In this document: positions 50,920 through 62,308 of the stretch, piece by piece
Position numbering within the stretch: the first letter of the stretch is position 1
How the letters are laid out: the number at the start of each line of letters is the position of its first letter
From: Micromonospora polyrhachis
Lineage (GTDB): Bacteria; Actinomycetota; Actinomycetes; Mycobacteriales; Micromonosporaceae
Length of the DNA stretch: 64,000 bases
Direction: 5' to 3'
Assembly (NCBI RefSeq): GCF_014203835.1
Contig: NZ_JACHJW010000001.1
Coordinates: forward strand, 4,724,501 to 4,788,500
Made by a program: the position numbers and the translations under genes
The notes under the pieces: model-generated
What the model saw: only the letters and a program-made list of their open reading frames with translations
What the model was told of the DNA's origin: nothing
Database searches by the model: none

Positions 50920-52131
50920 ATGTACGCGCAGCCATACCCGCCCCCGACGGCGGCAACCATCGACGAGGACCCGGATCAGCGCGAGGACCGTGGCCAGGGT
51001 GAGGACCCCGGCCAGCGCGAGGACCCCGGCCAGCGCGAGGACCCCGGCCAGCGCGAGGACCCCGGCCAGCGCGAGGACCCCGGTCGACATGAGGACCTCG
51101 GCCACCACGGGGACGTCGAGGTTGTGCCGGGCCTGGTCGACCTGGCGGTGAACGTACGTCGGGGTCCGATGCCGGAGTGGCTCCGCGAGCCGATCACCGC
51201 CGCCCTGGACGAGCTGGCGGCCTACCCCGACCCGGCCCCGACCCGGGCCGCGGTCGCCGCCCGGCATCGGCGACCCGCCGACGAGGTGTTGCTCACCTCG
51301 GGGGCCGCCGAGGGGTTCGTCCTGCTGGCTCAGGCGCTGCGCGGGGCCCGGCGGCCGGTGGTGGTGCACCCCCAGTTCACCGAACCGGAGGCCGCACTGC
51401 GCGCGGCCGGCCATCGGGTCGAGCGGGTCCTGCTGCCGGCGGAGACCGGCTTCCGGCTGGACCCCACCCTGGTACCGGCCGACGCCGATCTCGTCTTCGT
51501 GGGCAACCCCACCAACCCGACCTCGGTACTGCACCCGGCCGAGGTGCTCACCGCCCTTGCCCGACCGGGTCGGGTCCTCGTCGTCGACGAGGCGTTCGCC
51601 GACACCACCATCGCACCGGGCGTACCGGGTGAGCCCGAGTCACTGGCCACCCGACGGGACGTACCGGGCCTGGTGGTGGTGCGCAGCCTCACCAAGACCT
51701 GGGGGTTGGCCGGACTGCGGATCGGCTACCTGCTTGGCCCAGCCCAACTGCTCGCGCGGCTGGCCGCCGTACAGCCGTTGTGGGCGGTCTCCACCCCGGC
51801 GCTGGCCGCCGCCACCGCCTGCGCGACCCCGCATGCGGTCGCCGCCGAACGCGAGATCGCCACCCGGCTCGCCGAGGACCGCGCCCACCTGGTCGCCCGG
51901 CTGACCGCGCTTTCCGGCGTCCAGGTCGCGGGCACGCCGGCCAGCGCCTTCGTCCTGGTACGCCTCGCTGGTGCCACCGCCGTCCGGCTGGCGCTACGGG
52001 AGCACGGCTACGCGGTACGACGGGGCGACACCTTCCCTGGCCTGGGCCCGGACTGGCTCCGGGTGGCGGTACGGGACACTGCCACCACTGACGCGTTCGT
52101 CGACGCGTTGGCGAACATCCTGGAGGTCTGA
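50920..52131 (+). CDS. cobC: CobC-like PLP-dependent aminotransferase (Rv2231c family)
   Basis: This is a 403-residue fold-type I PLP enzyme related to histidinol-phosphate aminotransferase; the family is linked to L-threonine-phosphate decarboxylation for the cobalamin aminopropanol arm. The Schiff-base Lys259 lies in RSLTKTWGLAGLRIGYLLG; LTSGAAEGFVLL, FVGNPTNPTSVLHP and VVDEAF are family motifs. The N-terminal ~55 residues are REDPGQ repeats from an 18-bp array. The stop overlaps the cobT start (TGATG), so cobC-cobT-cysG form an operon. Confidence 0.88.
   Translation: MYAQPYPPPTAATIDEDPDQREDRGQGEDPGQREDPGQREDPGQREDPGQREDPGRHEDLGHHGDVEVVPGLVDLAVNVRRGPMPEWLREPITAALDELAAYPDPAPTRAAVAARHRRPADEVLLTSGAAEGFVLLAQALRGARRPVVVHPQFTEPEAALRAAGHRVERVLLPAETGFRLDPTLVPADADLVFVGNPTNPTSVLHPAEVLTALARPGRVLVVDEAFADTTIAPGVPGEPESLATRRDVPGLVVVRSLTKTWGLAGLRIGYLLGPAQLLARLAAVQPLWAVSTPALAAATACATPHAVAAEREIATRLAEDRAHLVARLTALSGVQVAGTPASAFVLVRLAGATAVRLALREHGYAVRRGDTFPGLGPDWLRVAVRDTATTDAFVDALANILEV
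50965..51090 (+). repeat. 18-bp in-frame tandem repeat, ~7 copies, at the cobC 5' end
   Basis: Units GAGGACCCCGGCCAGCGC at 51001-51018, 51019-51036, 51037-51054 and 51055-51072 are identical; degenerate copies lie on both sides. Encodes REDPGQ. Confidence 0.97.
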
Positions 52132-53186
52132 TGCTGACAACCACCCTGGCGGCGATCCGGCCGCTCGACGAGGAGGCGATGGCGAGCGCCCGCGCGCTGC
52201 ACGGCCGGTTGACCAAACCGGCCGGCTCGCTGGGTGCCCTGGAGGAGCTGTCCGTACGGCTCGCCGGGCTGGCCGGGAGCTGCCCACCGCCGCTGCCGGA
52301 ATCCGCCGCAGTGGCGGTCTTCGCCGGTGACCACGGGGTACACGCCCAGGGAGTGACCCCCTGGCCGCAGGAGGTCACCGCACAGATGGTCGGCAACTTC
52401 CTGGCCGGCGGGGCGGTGGTCAACGCGTTCGCCCGACAGATGGGCGCGTCGGTCACCGTGGTCGACGTGGGCGTGGCGGGCGTCCTGCCGGAGCTGGACC
52501 ATCGGGATCTGGTGGCCGCGAAAGTGCGTCCCGGCACCCGTGACCTGAGCCAGCAGCCGGCGCTGACCCGGGACGAGGCCCGGACCGCCGTCGAGGTGGG
52601 TATCCAGGTGGCCCGGGACCTGGTCGACGCTGGAGCGGACCTCCTGCTCACCGGGGACATGGGCATCGCGAACACCACCCCGGCCGCCGCGCTGATCGCC
52701 GCCTTCACGGGGGCCGCCCCGGCGGCGGTGACCGGCCGGGGCACCGGAGTGGACGACCCGACGTACACCAGGAAGGTCGCGGTGGTGCGGGCCGCGCTGG
52801 ACCGGCACACCCCGGACCCGACGGACCCGCTCGGCGTACTCGCGGCGGTCGGCGGGCTGGAACACGCGGCGCTGACCGGATTCATCCTCGGCGCGGCGGC
52901 CCGACAGCGACCGGTGCTGTTGGACGGCGTCATCGGGGTCTCGGCGGCGCTGGCGGCGGCGGCGTTCGCCCCCGACGCGGTCGGCGCGATGGTCGCCGGA
53001 CACCGCTCGGTCGAGCCGGGGGCGAGCCTGGGCCTGGCCCGGCTGGGCCTGGAACCGCTGATCGACCTGGGCCTGCGGCTGGGCGAGGGGACCGGGGCGC
53101 TGCTCGCCTATCCGGTCGTCGCCTCGGCGGTACGAGTGCTGCACGAGGTGGCCACCTTCGATTCGGCGGGAGTGTCCGAGAAGTGA
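52131..53186 (+). CDS. cobT: Nicotinate-nucleotide:dimethylbenzimidazole phosphoribosyltransferase (CobT)
   Basis: This enzyme makes alpha-ribazole phosphate for the lower ligand of cobalamin. The 351 residues show LTKPAGSLGALEELSVRLAG, FAGDHGVHAQGVTPWPQEVTAQM, LTGDMGIANTTPAAA and GHRSVEPGASLGLARLGLEPLIDLGLRLGEGTGA with the catalytic Glu near the end, all diagnostic. Its ATG overlaps the cobC stop by one base, and its own stop overlaps the next start (GTGA). Confidence 0.96.
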   Translation: MLTTTLAAIRPLDEEAMASARALHGRLTKPAGSLGALEELSVRLAGLAGSCPPPLPESAAVAVFAGDHGVHAQGVTPWPQEVTAQMVGNFLAGGAVVNAFARQMGASVTVVDVGVAGVLPELDHRDLVAAKVRPGTRDLSQQPALTRDEARTAVEVGIQVARDLVDAGADLLLTGDMGIANTTPAAALIAAFTGAAPAAVTGRGTGVDDPTYTRKVAVVRAALDRHTPDPTDPLGVLAAVGGLEHAALTGFILGAAARQRPVLLDGVIGVSAALAAAAFAPDAVGAMVAGHRSVEPGASLGLARLGLEPLIDLGLRLGEGTGALLAYPVVASAVRVLHEVATFDSAGVSEK

Positions 53187-54502
53187 GCGACGAGGGCCGC
53201 CGGTTGCCGAGCGACGAGGGCCGCCGGTTGCCGAGCGACGAGGGCCGCCGGTTGCCGAGCGGCAACCCCTATCCGTTGGGGCTGCGCCTAGCCGGTCGGT
53301 GGGTGCTGGTGGTGGGCGGGGGAGCGGTGGCGACCCGCCGGGTGCCCGCCCTGCTGGACGCCGGGGCGCGGGTGCTCCTGGTCGCCCCGGAGTTGACCCC
53401 GGCGCTGCGGGCCCACGTCGACGCCGGTCGACTGGACTGGGCGCAGCGCCGGTTCGAGGACACCGACCTGGACGGGGTCTGGTTGGTGCAGGTGGCGATC
53501 GACGACCCGGTCGCCGCCGAGGCGGTCAGTGCGGCGGCGGCCCGGCGACGGGTGTTCTGCGTACGCGCCGACGACCGGGACGCGGCGACCGCGTGGACTC
53601 CGGCGGTGACCCGGCACGGGCCGGTGACCGTGGCGGTGCTCGGCGGCGGCGACCCGCGCCGGTCGATGGCGGTACGCGACGCGATCCGTGGGTTCCTTGA
53701 GGAGGTGGGGAAGGCTCCCCTGTTGTCGGATCCTGCCTTGGCCGAGGCCCTGCCCAGTACCAGATCGGGGCGGGTCGCCCTCGTCGGTGCCGGTCCGGGC
53801 GACCCTGAGTTGATCACGGTCAAGGGTTGGCGGTTGCTTACCGAGGCGGACGTCGTGGTCGCCGACCGGCTGGTGCCGGGACTGCTCCTCGACGAGTTGC
53901 GATCCGATGTGGAGTTGGTCGACGCGTCGAAGATTCCGTACGGCCCGGCCCGTGCGCAGGAGGAGATCAACCGGATCCTGGTGGATCGGGCCCGGGCCGG
54001 TTCGTTCGTGGTCCGGCTCAAGGGCGGTGACCCGTACGTCTTCGGACGGGGCGGCGAGGAACTGCTCGCCTGCGCGGCGGCCGGGGTGCCGGTGACCGTG
54101 GTACCCGGGGTGACCAGTTCGATCGCCGTCCCGGCGGTCGCCGGGATCCCGGTGACCCACCGGGGCGTGGCACACGAGTTCACCGTGGTTTCCGGGCACC
54201 TTGCGCCCGATGATCCGGCCTCGCTGGTCGACTGGGCGGCGCTGGCCCGGCTGCGGGGCACGCTGGTCGTACTGATGGGGCTGAAGAATCTGGCCGCGAT
54301 CACCGCGACGCTGCGGGCACACGGGCGAGCGCCGGGCACGCCGGCGGCGGTGGTGCAGGAGGGTACGACCGGCGCGCAGCGGCTGCTGCGCTCCACGCTC
54401 GGCGAGGTGGCCGATGCGGTACGCGACGCCGGCCTTCGTCCGCCGGCCGTGGTGGTGCTCGGCGAGGTGGTGACGGTGCTCGGAGCCGACTCGATCACCT
54501 GA
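53183..54502 (+). CDS. cobA: Uroporphyrinogen-III C-methyltransferase fused to a siroheme-synthase N-terminal domain
   Basis: This 439-residue protein has an N-terminal CysG/Met8-like NAD-binding domain (WVLVVGGGAVATRRVPALLDAGARV, residues ~38-175) that in CysG oxidises precorrin-2 and chelates iron, then a SUMT domain with VGAGPGDPELITVKGWRLL, VVADRLV, RLKGGDPYVFGRGGEE and GVTSSIAVPAVAGIPVTHRG. It supplies precorrin-2 for cobalamin and siroheme. The first ~25 residues are three SDEGRRLP repeats from a 24-bp array. GTG overlaps the cobT stop by four bases. It is CysG-like in layout; chelatase activity is not proven. Confidence 0.93.
   Translation: MSDEGRRLPSDEGRRLPSDEGRRLPSGNPYPLGLRLAGRWVLVVGGGAVATRRVPALLDAGARVLLVAPELTPALRAHVDAGRLDWAQRRFEDTDLDGVWLVQVAIDDPVAAEAVSAAAARRRVFCVRADDRDAATAWTPAVTRHGPVTVAVLGGGDPRRSMAVRDAIRGFLEEVGKAPLLSDPALAEALPSTRSGRVALVGAGPGDPELITVKGWRLLTEADVVVADRLVPGLLLDELRSDVELVDASKIPYGPARAQEEINRILVDRARAGSFVVRLKGGDPYVFGRGGEELLACAAAGVPVTVVPGVTSSIAVPAVAGIPVTHRGVAHEFTVVSGHLAPDDPASLVDWAALARLRGTLVVLMGLKNLAAITATLRAHGRAPGTPAAVVQEGTTGAQRLLRSTLGEVADAVRDAGLRPPAVVVLGEVVTVLGADSIT
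53185..53256 (+). repeat. 24-bp in-frame tandem repeat x3 at the cobA/cysG 5' end
   Basis: Units 53185-53208, 53209-53232 and 53233-53256 (GAGCGACGAGGGCCGCCGGT) are identical; the first overlaps the cobT stop and this gene's start. Confidence 0.97.
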
Positions 54503-54601
54503 AGCATCTTTACATTTAAATTTGCTTGCGCGAAACTTGTCGCCAATCTGGGGGCGGCTCCGGCCGGCCTGTCCATGCCTTGCCGGACCGGAGGTGTCCT
54601 G

Positions 54602-56245
54602 ATGGCGAGAAGCTTCCTACGTGAGCGACGACTGGTTGTCACGGCGGTGATGGCGGCCCTCGCCGCCGTGGCGACGGTCGGTGGGGCGGTATCCCACTCC
54701 GCCGGGGCTACCACCCGATCGGACGCGGGGGCGGGGGCGGTTGCCCCGATGTCCGGGACGCCGGAGGGCACCCCGCTGTCGGCGGCACAGTCCACCGCCG
54801 AGGACGGCTGTCCAGTGGGTGACCTCCCCAAGCGGCAACTGCGGGCTGCCTGGATCGCCTCGGTGGCCAACATCAACTGGCCGTCCCGGACCGGGCTGTC
54901 CGTAGCCGCGCAGCAGGCCGAGCTGCGTACCCTGCTCGACCGGGCGCAGGGGCTGCGGCTCAATGCGGTGTTTCTCCAGATCCGACCGGCTGCCGACGCG
55001 TTCTGGCCGTCCACCCTGGAACCCTGGTCGCAGTACCTGACCGGAACGCAGGGCGACAACCCCGGCTACGACCCGCTCGCCTACGCCGTGACCCAGGCGC
55101 ACGCCCGCAACCTGGAACTGCACGGCTGGTTCAACCCCTACCGGGTGAGCACCCAGCCGGACGTGACGAAACTGGTCACCTCGCACCCGGCCCGGCGTAA
55201 TCCGAGCTGGGTGGAGCGCTACGACGGGAAGCTCTTCTACAACCCCGGGGTGCCGGCCGCCCGGCAGCACACGGTCAACGCGATCATGGACGCGGTCACC
55301 CGGTACGACCTCGACGGTGTGCACTTCGACGACTACTTCTACCCGTACCCGGTCAGCGGGCAGATCTTCGACGACGCCGCCGAGTACGCCGCATACGGTG
55401 CCGGCCGATCGCTCGCCGACTGGCGGCGGTCCAACGTCGACACGCTGGTGCAGGAGGTCGGCACCCGGATCCGGCAGGCCAAGCCGCACGTACGGTTCGG
55501 CATCTCGCCGTTCGGGATCTGGCGCAACCAGTCCACCGACCCGCTCGGCTCGGCCACCTCGGGACTCCAGTCCTACGACGCGATCTACGCGGACAGCCGC
55601 AAGTGGGTCAAGCAGGGGTGGGTGGACTACATCGCCCCGCAGCTCTACTGGACCACCGGCTTCGCCGCAGCGGCGTACGAGGTGCTGATGCCCTGGTGGT
55701 CCAGTGTGGTGTCCGGCACGAACGTGCAGCTCTACATCGGTCAGGCGGCGTACCGGATCACCTCCTGGGGCGACCCGGAGGAGATGCCGCAGCACCTGGT
55801 GCTCAACCGGAGCCACCGGGTGTCCGGTGACATCTACTACTCGATCGAGGAGTTGCTGGCCAACCCGCTCGGGTTCGCCGATCGGCTGCGCACCGACTTC
55901 TACCGGTACCCGGCGTTGGTGCCGGTGAACACCCGGCTCGGCGGTTCGGCTCCCGGCGTACCGGTGCGGTTGACCGCCACCCGGACCAGCGGCGGGGTCG
56001 AGCTGACCTGGACCGCTCCCAGCGGTGGTACGACCCCGACGTACTACGCGGTCTACCGGGCGGACGGGGCCGGCTGCGGTATCGAGGCCGCCCGGAACCT
56101 GATCGCCCTGCCTCGGGCGGGCAGCGGCACCCAGCGCTTCGTGGACACCACGCCGCCACCGGTCGGTACGGTGACCTACCTGGTGACCGCCGTGTCCCGG
56201 CTGCACCACGAAAGCACCCCGGCCACCGTCTCGACCGCCAACTGA
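54602..56245 (+). CDS. Secreted GHL10-type glycoside hydrolase (YngK family)
   Basis: This 547-residue protein has a signal peptide (MARSFLRERRLVVTAVMAAL..). The main domain (~residues 75-430) has RAAWIASVANINWPSR, LNAVFLQIRPAADAFWPS, GWFNPYR, YDLDGVHFDDYFYPYP and YIAPQLYWT, typical of the GHL10 barrel (UPF0748/YngK), proposed to act on peptidoglycan-like or other polysaccharides. A fibronectin-III-like domain (PVRLTATRTSGGVELTWTAPSGGTTPTYYAVYR) ends the protein. GGAGG precedes ATG 54602; a CGAAACTT element lies 70 bp upstream. Confidence 0.9.
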   Translation: MARSFLRERRLVVTAVMAALAAVATVGGAVSHSAGATTRSDAGAGAVAPMSGTPEGTPLSAAQSTAEDGCPVGDLPKRQLRAAWIASVANINWPSRTGLSVAAQQAELRTLLDRAQGLRLNAVFLQIRPAADAFWPSTLEPWSQYLTGTQGDNPGYDPLAYAVTQAHARNLELHGWFNPYRVSTQPDVTKLVTSHPARRNPSWVERYDGKLFYNPGVPAARQHTVNAIMDAVTRYDLDGVHFDDYFYPYPVSGQIFDDAAEYAAYGAGRSLADWRRSNVDTLVQEVGTRIRQAKPHVRFGISPFGIWRNQSTDPLGSATSGLQSYDAIYADSRKWVKQGWVDYIAPQLYWTTGFAAAAYEVLMPWWSSVVSGTNVQLYIGQAAYRITSWGDPEEMPQHLVLNRSHRVSGDIYYSIEELLANPLGFADRLRTDFYRYPALVPVNTRLGGSAPGVPVRLTATRTSGGVELTWTAPSGGTTPTYYAVYRADGAGCGIEAARNLIALPRAGSGTQRFVDTTPPPVGTVTYLVTAVSRLHHESTPATVSTAN

Positions 56246-56263
56246 TCCAGGTTTCGAGCTAGC

Positions 56264-56321
56264 TGGTCATGAAGTTATCGCCTGCGACACGCCGGTACGC
56301 GTGGCGATAACTTCATGACCA
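56264..56321. repeat. Long perfect palindrome, 19-bp arms
   Basis: Arms 56264-56282 (TGGTCATGAAGTTATCGCC) and 56303-56321 are exact reverse complements around a 20-nt loop. It lies in the 100-bp gap between convergent genes, so it may act as a bidirectional terminator despite lacking T-runs, or be a dispersed palindromic repeat. Confidence 0.9.
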
Positions 56322-56346
56322 ACAACTGCCTTGGCGGGTTGGCCGA

Positions 56347-58950
56347 CTACTTGACCATGTTGTCCAGCAGCAGGGCACAGCGGATCAGACCGAGGTGGCT
56401 GTAGGCCTGCGGGTGGTTGCCCAGCCCCCGCTCGGCGAGCGGGTCGTACTGCTCGGGAAGCAGTCCGGTCGGCCCGGCGGTGTCGACCATCTGCCGGAAC
56501 AGCTCCTCGGCGTCCGACCGCCGGCCGGTCCGCAGGTACGCCTCGATCAGCCAGGCGGTGCAGATGTGGAACCCGCCCTCCCGGCCCGGCAGACCGTCGT
56601 CCCAGTGGTAGCGGTAGACGACCGGTCCGCTACGCAGATCCGCCTCGATCTTGAGGACGGTGGCCAGGAACCGGGGATCGTCGTCGGGCAGCAGCCCGGA
56701 GAGGCCGATCCAGAGCGAGGAGGCGTCCATCTCCTCGTCGCCGTACGCCACGCTGTAGGCGCCGACACCCTCGTGCCAGCCGTACTCGAGCACGTTGTGC
56801 CCGATCCGGTCCCGCAGCTCGACCCAGTCCGGCCGGTCGCCGTCACCGTGCTGGCGGACCATGTGCAGCGCCCGGTCCACCGTCATCCAGCACATCACCT
56901 TGGAGTAGACGTGGTGCCGGGGCGGCAGACGGGCCTCCCAGAGGCCGTGGTCGGGCTCGTGCCACCGGCGGCTGACCGCCTCGACCATGTTCTCCAGCAC
57001 TCGCCACTCGGAGTCCCGTACCGAGCCACGCAGGTCGGCCACGGCCGCCAGCAGATCGGCGATCGGGCCGAAGACGTCGAGTTGGAGCTGGTGGTTGGCC
57101 AGGTTACCGACCCGTACTGGCCGGGAGCCGGCGTAGCCGGGGAGGGTGTCGATGACCGCCTCGGCACCCAGCTCGTAGCCGTCGACCGTGTAGAGCGGGT
57201 GCAGCCGTTCCGGGTGCCCGCCGGTGCGTTCGATGCAGCCGTCGACCCAGCGCAGGAAGGCCTCGGCCTCGGTGATCGAGCCCAGGTCCACCAGCGCGCG
57301 GGCGGTCATCGCCGCGTCCCGCAGCCAGCAGTAGCGGTAGTCCCAGTTGCGTACCCCGCCCAGTTCCTCCGGCAGCGACGTGGTCGCGGCGGCGAGGATG
57401 GAGCCGGTGGCCTCGTGGCACAGCCCGCGCAGGGTGAGGGCGCTGCGAGCGACCATGTCCCGAGAGGTGGTGGGCAGCCGTAGCTCCGCCACCCAGTCCT
57501 GCCAGGGGCGCTCGGCGGCGAGCTGACGCTCGTGCACCGGGGTCCGGTGGTGCTCCAGACTGTGCGAGCCGAACCGTAGTTCCACGGTGATCGAGCCACC
57601 GGCGGCGGAGAGGTCGACCAGGGCCCGAGCCGTCTCGTAGCCACCGTCCGCCACCACGTCCCACGTCACGCCAGGGGAGTAGAGCGAAACCGGCTCGTTG
57701 GAGCCGAGCACCAGCAACCCGTCGCCCAGCGGCTGCAACTGCACCGCGACCTGACCGAACTCGGGCCGGGGGGCGAACTCCAACTGCACCCGGCCGGAGC
57801 CGGTGAGGACCCGGACCAGGGTCGAGTCGCCGCTGATCACCGCGTTGCCGGCCGGTACGGCGTCGCTGGAGGGCCGGTCCAGCCAGTCGGTGACGGTCAA
57901 CCCGGACCAGCGGGTCTCGACGGTCATCGTGCCGGCCCGGTAGCGCTGGCCCAGGGGCAGGCCGCCGCGTTCCGGAGCGATGCTGAAGTGCCCGGCCGGA
58001 CTGCCGCCGACCAGGTCGGCGAAGATCGCCGACGAGTCTGGCTTGGGGTGGCAGAGCCAGGTGAGCTTGGCTTCGGGGGTGACCAGGGCGACGGTACGGC
58101 CGTTGGCCAGCATCGAGTGCCGCTCGATCGGCACCGCCCGCTCGCCGAAGAGCCAGTGCCGCCGGGTCTCCAGCAGCAGACCGAGCACCCGGGCGGCCTC
58201 GATCGGCTCGTCGACCCGGTAACCGGCCTTGGTCTCGCCCGGACCGATCTTGATGCCGATGTCCGGGCCGTGCAGGTTGCCGAAGGCGTTCTCATCGGTG
58301 ATGTCGTCACCGATGAACAGGACGGCGCTGGCCGACATCTGGGTACGGAGCTGGTCGACCGCGGTCCCCTTGTGGGTGGCGACCACCGAGAGTTCGATGA
58401 CCTCCTTGCCCTGGGTGACCGTCACGTCCGGCCAGGTGGCTGGGCCGTCGAGCACCGCCGCCACGACCGCAGCCCGGGTCTGCGGATCCGCCCCCCGGGT
58501 GTGTACGGCGATGCTGGCCGGCTTTCGTTCCAGCCGTACACCGGTCTGGTCGGCGACGATCGTGCGCAGCTCGTTGCGAAGCCGGGTGCGTACCTCCAGC
58601 AGTTCGGGGGAGAGCCGCTCCACGAAGCCGATGTCGAATTCCGACCCGTGGCTGCCTACGAGGTGGACCTCGCTGGGCAGCCGGGAGAGGGCCGCGAGGT
58701 CACGGAGCGCACGTCCGGAGACGACCGCGACGGTGGTCTGCGGCAGTGCCGCGAGCGCCCGGATGGCAGCGACCGACTCGGGCAGCGGTACCGCCTTGGT
58801 CGGGTCCTCCACGATCGGTGCCAGTGTGCCGTCGTAGTCGCACGCGATCAGTAGCAGGGGCACCCGAGCGATGCGGCCGACAGCGGCCCGCAGCGCGGGG
58901 TCGATGGCGTCGGCGGCCGGCGGTGCGCCGTCCAGGACGGCAGTCTTCAC
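56347..58950 (-). CDS. otsB: Bifunctional trehalose-6-phosphate phosphatase / GH15 hydrolase
   Basis: This 867-residue fusion has in residues ~1-260 a HAD phosphatase: [12 protein letters not shown] (Asp38, Asp40), [17 protein letters not shown], and [12 protein letters not shown], fitting trehalose-phosphate phosphatase. Residues ~270-867 are a GH15 glucoamylase/trehalase-type domain: [48 protein letters not shown] and GLLPEQYD with a candidate catalytic Glu. The protein could release trehalose and also cleave a glucoside. NCBI-type annotations of this fusion are common in actinobacteria. GTG overlaps the otsA stop by four bases. Confidence 0.92.
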   Translation of the reverse strand: MKTAVLDGAPPAADAIDPALRAAVGRIARVPLLLIACDYDGTLAPIVEDPTKAVPLPESVAAIRALAALPQTTVAVVSGRALRDLAALSRLPSEVHLVGSHGSEFDIGFVERLSPELLEVRTRLRNELRTIVADQTGVRLERKPASIAVHTRGADPQTRAAVVAAVLDGPATWPDVTVTQGKEVIELSVVATHKGTAVDQLRTQMSASAVLFIGDDITDENAFGNLHGPDIGIKIGPGETKAGYRVDEPIEAARVLGLLLETRRHWLFGERAVPIERHSMLANGRTVALVTPEAKLTWLCHPKPDSSAIFADLVGGSPAGHFSIAPERGGLPLGQRYRAGTMTVETRWSGLTVTDWLDRPSSDAVPAGNAVISGDSTLVRVLTGSGRVQLEFAPRPEFGQVAVQLQPLGDGLLVLGSNEPVSLYSPGVTWDVVADGGYETARALVDLSAAGGSITVELRFGSHSLEHHRTPVHERQLAAERPWQDWVAELRLPTTSRDMVARSALTLRGLCHEATGSILAAATTSLPEELGGVRNWDYRYCWLRDAAMTARALVDLGSITEAEAFLRWVDGCIERTGGHPERLHPLYTVDGYELGAEAVIDTLPGYAGSRPVRVGNLANHQLQLDVFGPIADLLAAVADLRGSVRDSEWRVLENMVEAVSRRWHEPDHGLWEARLPPRHHVYSKVMCWMTVDRALHMVRQHGDGDRPDWVELRDRIGHNVLEYGWHEGVGAYSVAYGDEEMDASSLWIGLSGLLPDDDPRFLATVLKIEADLRSGPVVYRYHWDDGLPGREGGFHICTAWLIEAYLRTGRRSDAEELFRQMVDTAGPTGLLPEQYDPLAERGLGNHPQAYSHLGLIRCALLLDNMVK

Positions 58951-60347
58951 GCCGCCTCCTTGTCGGGTACGCCCAGCTCCTTGAGGAAGGACCGCGCCCA
59001 CTGCCCCACGTCGTGGGTCCGCAGATGACGCTGCATGATTCGCATTCGGCGCTTGGCCTCGACCTTGTCGACGTGTACGGCACGCAGCAGGGCGTCCTTC
59101 ACACCGTCGGGGTCGTGCGGGTTACAGAGGAAAGCCTGACGCAGCTCGGTAGCGGCGCCGGCGAACTCACTGAGCACGAGCGCGCCGCCAGTGTCGGCAC
59201 GCGATGCGACGTACTCCTTGGCCACCAGATTCATTCCGTCTCGCAGGGGGGTCACCATCATCACGTCAGCCGCGCAGTAGAGCGCGGCCAGTTCACTGCG
59301 ACTGTACGACTGGTGGAGATAATGGACGGCCGGCACGCCGACACGCCCAAATTCGCCATTAATCCGACCAACTTCGCGCTCTACCTTGACCCGAAGTGCC
59401 TGGTAGTGCTCGACCCGCTCGCGGCTGGGTGTGGCGACTTGCACCATAACCGCCTCGGGAACTGTCAACTTTTTGTCAGACAACAGCTCTCGGAATGCCT
59501 TGAGGCGAAGCTCGATGCCCTTGGTGTAGTCCAGCCGGTCGACGCCGAGGATGACGGTCTTCGGGTCACCCAGCTCGGCCCGGATCTGCTTGGCCCGGGC
59601 CTGCACCGCCGGGTCCGTGGCCATCCGCTCCATCTCGGCCACGTCGATCGAGATCGGGAAGGCGCCAGCCTTCACCTGGCGGCCGTCGACCTGGATCATC
59701 TGTCCCGCGTAGCGCAGCCCGAGCAGGTGCCGGGCCAGTCGGACGAAGTTCTGCGCCGCCAGCCGCTGCTGGAAGCCGACCAGGTCCGCGCCGAGCAGGC
59801 CGCGCAGCACCTCGGCACGCAGCGGCATCTGCATGAACAGCTCGATCGGCGGGAACGGGATGTGTAGGAAGAAGCCGATACGCAGGTCGGGGCGGAGCTC
59901 CCGGAGCATCGCCGGGACGAGCTGGAGCTGGTAGTCCTGCACCCACACCGTCGCGCCCTCGGCCGCGACTTCGGCGGCGGCCTCCGCGAATCGGGCGTTG
60001 ACCAGCCGGTACGCCTCCCGCCAGCGGCGCTTGTAGGCGGGAGTCTCGACCGCGTCGTGATAGAGCGGCCAGATCGTGGCGTTGGACTGCCCCTCGTAGT
60101 AGCGCTCCAACTCCTCGGCGCTGAGCGGGACCGGGTGCAGTCCGATACCGTCCAACTCGAACGGCTCCGGTGCCGCGCCGACACCGCCAGCCCAGCCGAC
60201 CCAGGTTCCCTGGTGGGCCACCAGCACCGGGTGGAGCGCGGTGACGAGTCCTCCCGGACTTCGGCGCCACTGTCGTCCCTCGGGCGTGGTCACCTCGTCA
60301 ACCGGCAGGCGGTTGGCCACGACCACGAACGAGCTACGTACCGTCAC
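58947..60347 (-). CDS. otsA: Trehalose-6-phosphate synthase (GT20)
   Basis: The enzyme joins glucose from UDP- or ADP-glucose to glucose-6-phosphate. The 466 residues show [67 protein letters not shown] and [19 protein letters not shown], all GT20 motifs. GTG start with GGAGG about 9 nt upstream. It is coupled to the phosphatase/GH15 gene by a GTGA overlap, so the two steps of trehalose synthesis are co-produced. It is divergent from ettA. Confidence 0.96.
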   Translation of the reverse strand: MTVRSSFVVVANRLPVDEVTTPEGRQWRRSPGGLVTALHPVLVAHQGTWVGWAGGVGAAPEPFELDGIGLHPVPLSAEELERYYEGQSNATIWPLYHDAVETPAYKRRWREAYRLVNARFAEAAAEVAAEGATVWVQDYQLQLVPAMLRELRPDLRIGFFLHIPFPPIELFMQMPLRAEVLRGLLGADLVGFQQRLAAQNFVRLARHLLGLRYAGQMIQVDGRQVKAGAFPISIDVAEMERMATDPAVQARAKQIRAELGDPKTVILGVDRLDYTKGIELRLKAFRELLSDKKLTVPEAVMVQVATPSRERVEHYQALRVKVEREVGRINGEFGRVGVPAVHYLHQSYSRSELAALYCAADVMMVTPLRDGMNLVAKEYVASRADTGGALVLSEFAGAATELRQAFLCNPHDPDGVKDALLRAVHVDKVEAKRRMRIMQRHLRTHDVGQWARSFLKELGVPDKEAA

Positions 60348-60631
60348 GATCCGAACACCTCCGGGTGGTTACGGGTTCACCGCATGAGCGTACTGAGCGT
60401 AGCCGCGCCCCGTGGCACTCTCACTGCCCCATCGAGCCGGCTGATGAAACCGCTTGGTGATCTTGCTAACAGGAGCCCGGGTTGGGGCGTTCGAGCGGGG
60501 TGATGTGGGCGGACGGGGTGGAACCTGTCAGGATTGAGGGTGGCGTGCGCGGCATCAATCGCCGTCCGTGACTTGCGGGGCGCATCACCGCCCACTGACT
60601 CTCGTTCAAGACTCTGGAGGTAGGCCGCACC
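60348..60631. other. Divergent regulatory region, otsA / ettA
   Basis: About 280 bp between divergent genes. The ettA ribosome binding site GGAGG is at about 60617-60621. No confident promoter hexamers or RNA structures were identified. Confidence 0.45.

Positions 60632-62300
<1,669 letters not shown>

Positions 62301-62308
<8 letters not shown>

Noticed and set aside
53269-55059. A 596-codon frame antisense to cobA/cysG and the GHL10 gene.
   Set aside because: Ser/Thr/Arg/Ala-rich low-complexity product typical of antisense frames; no conserved motif.
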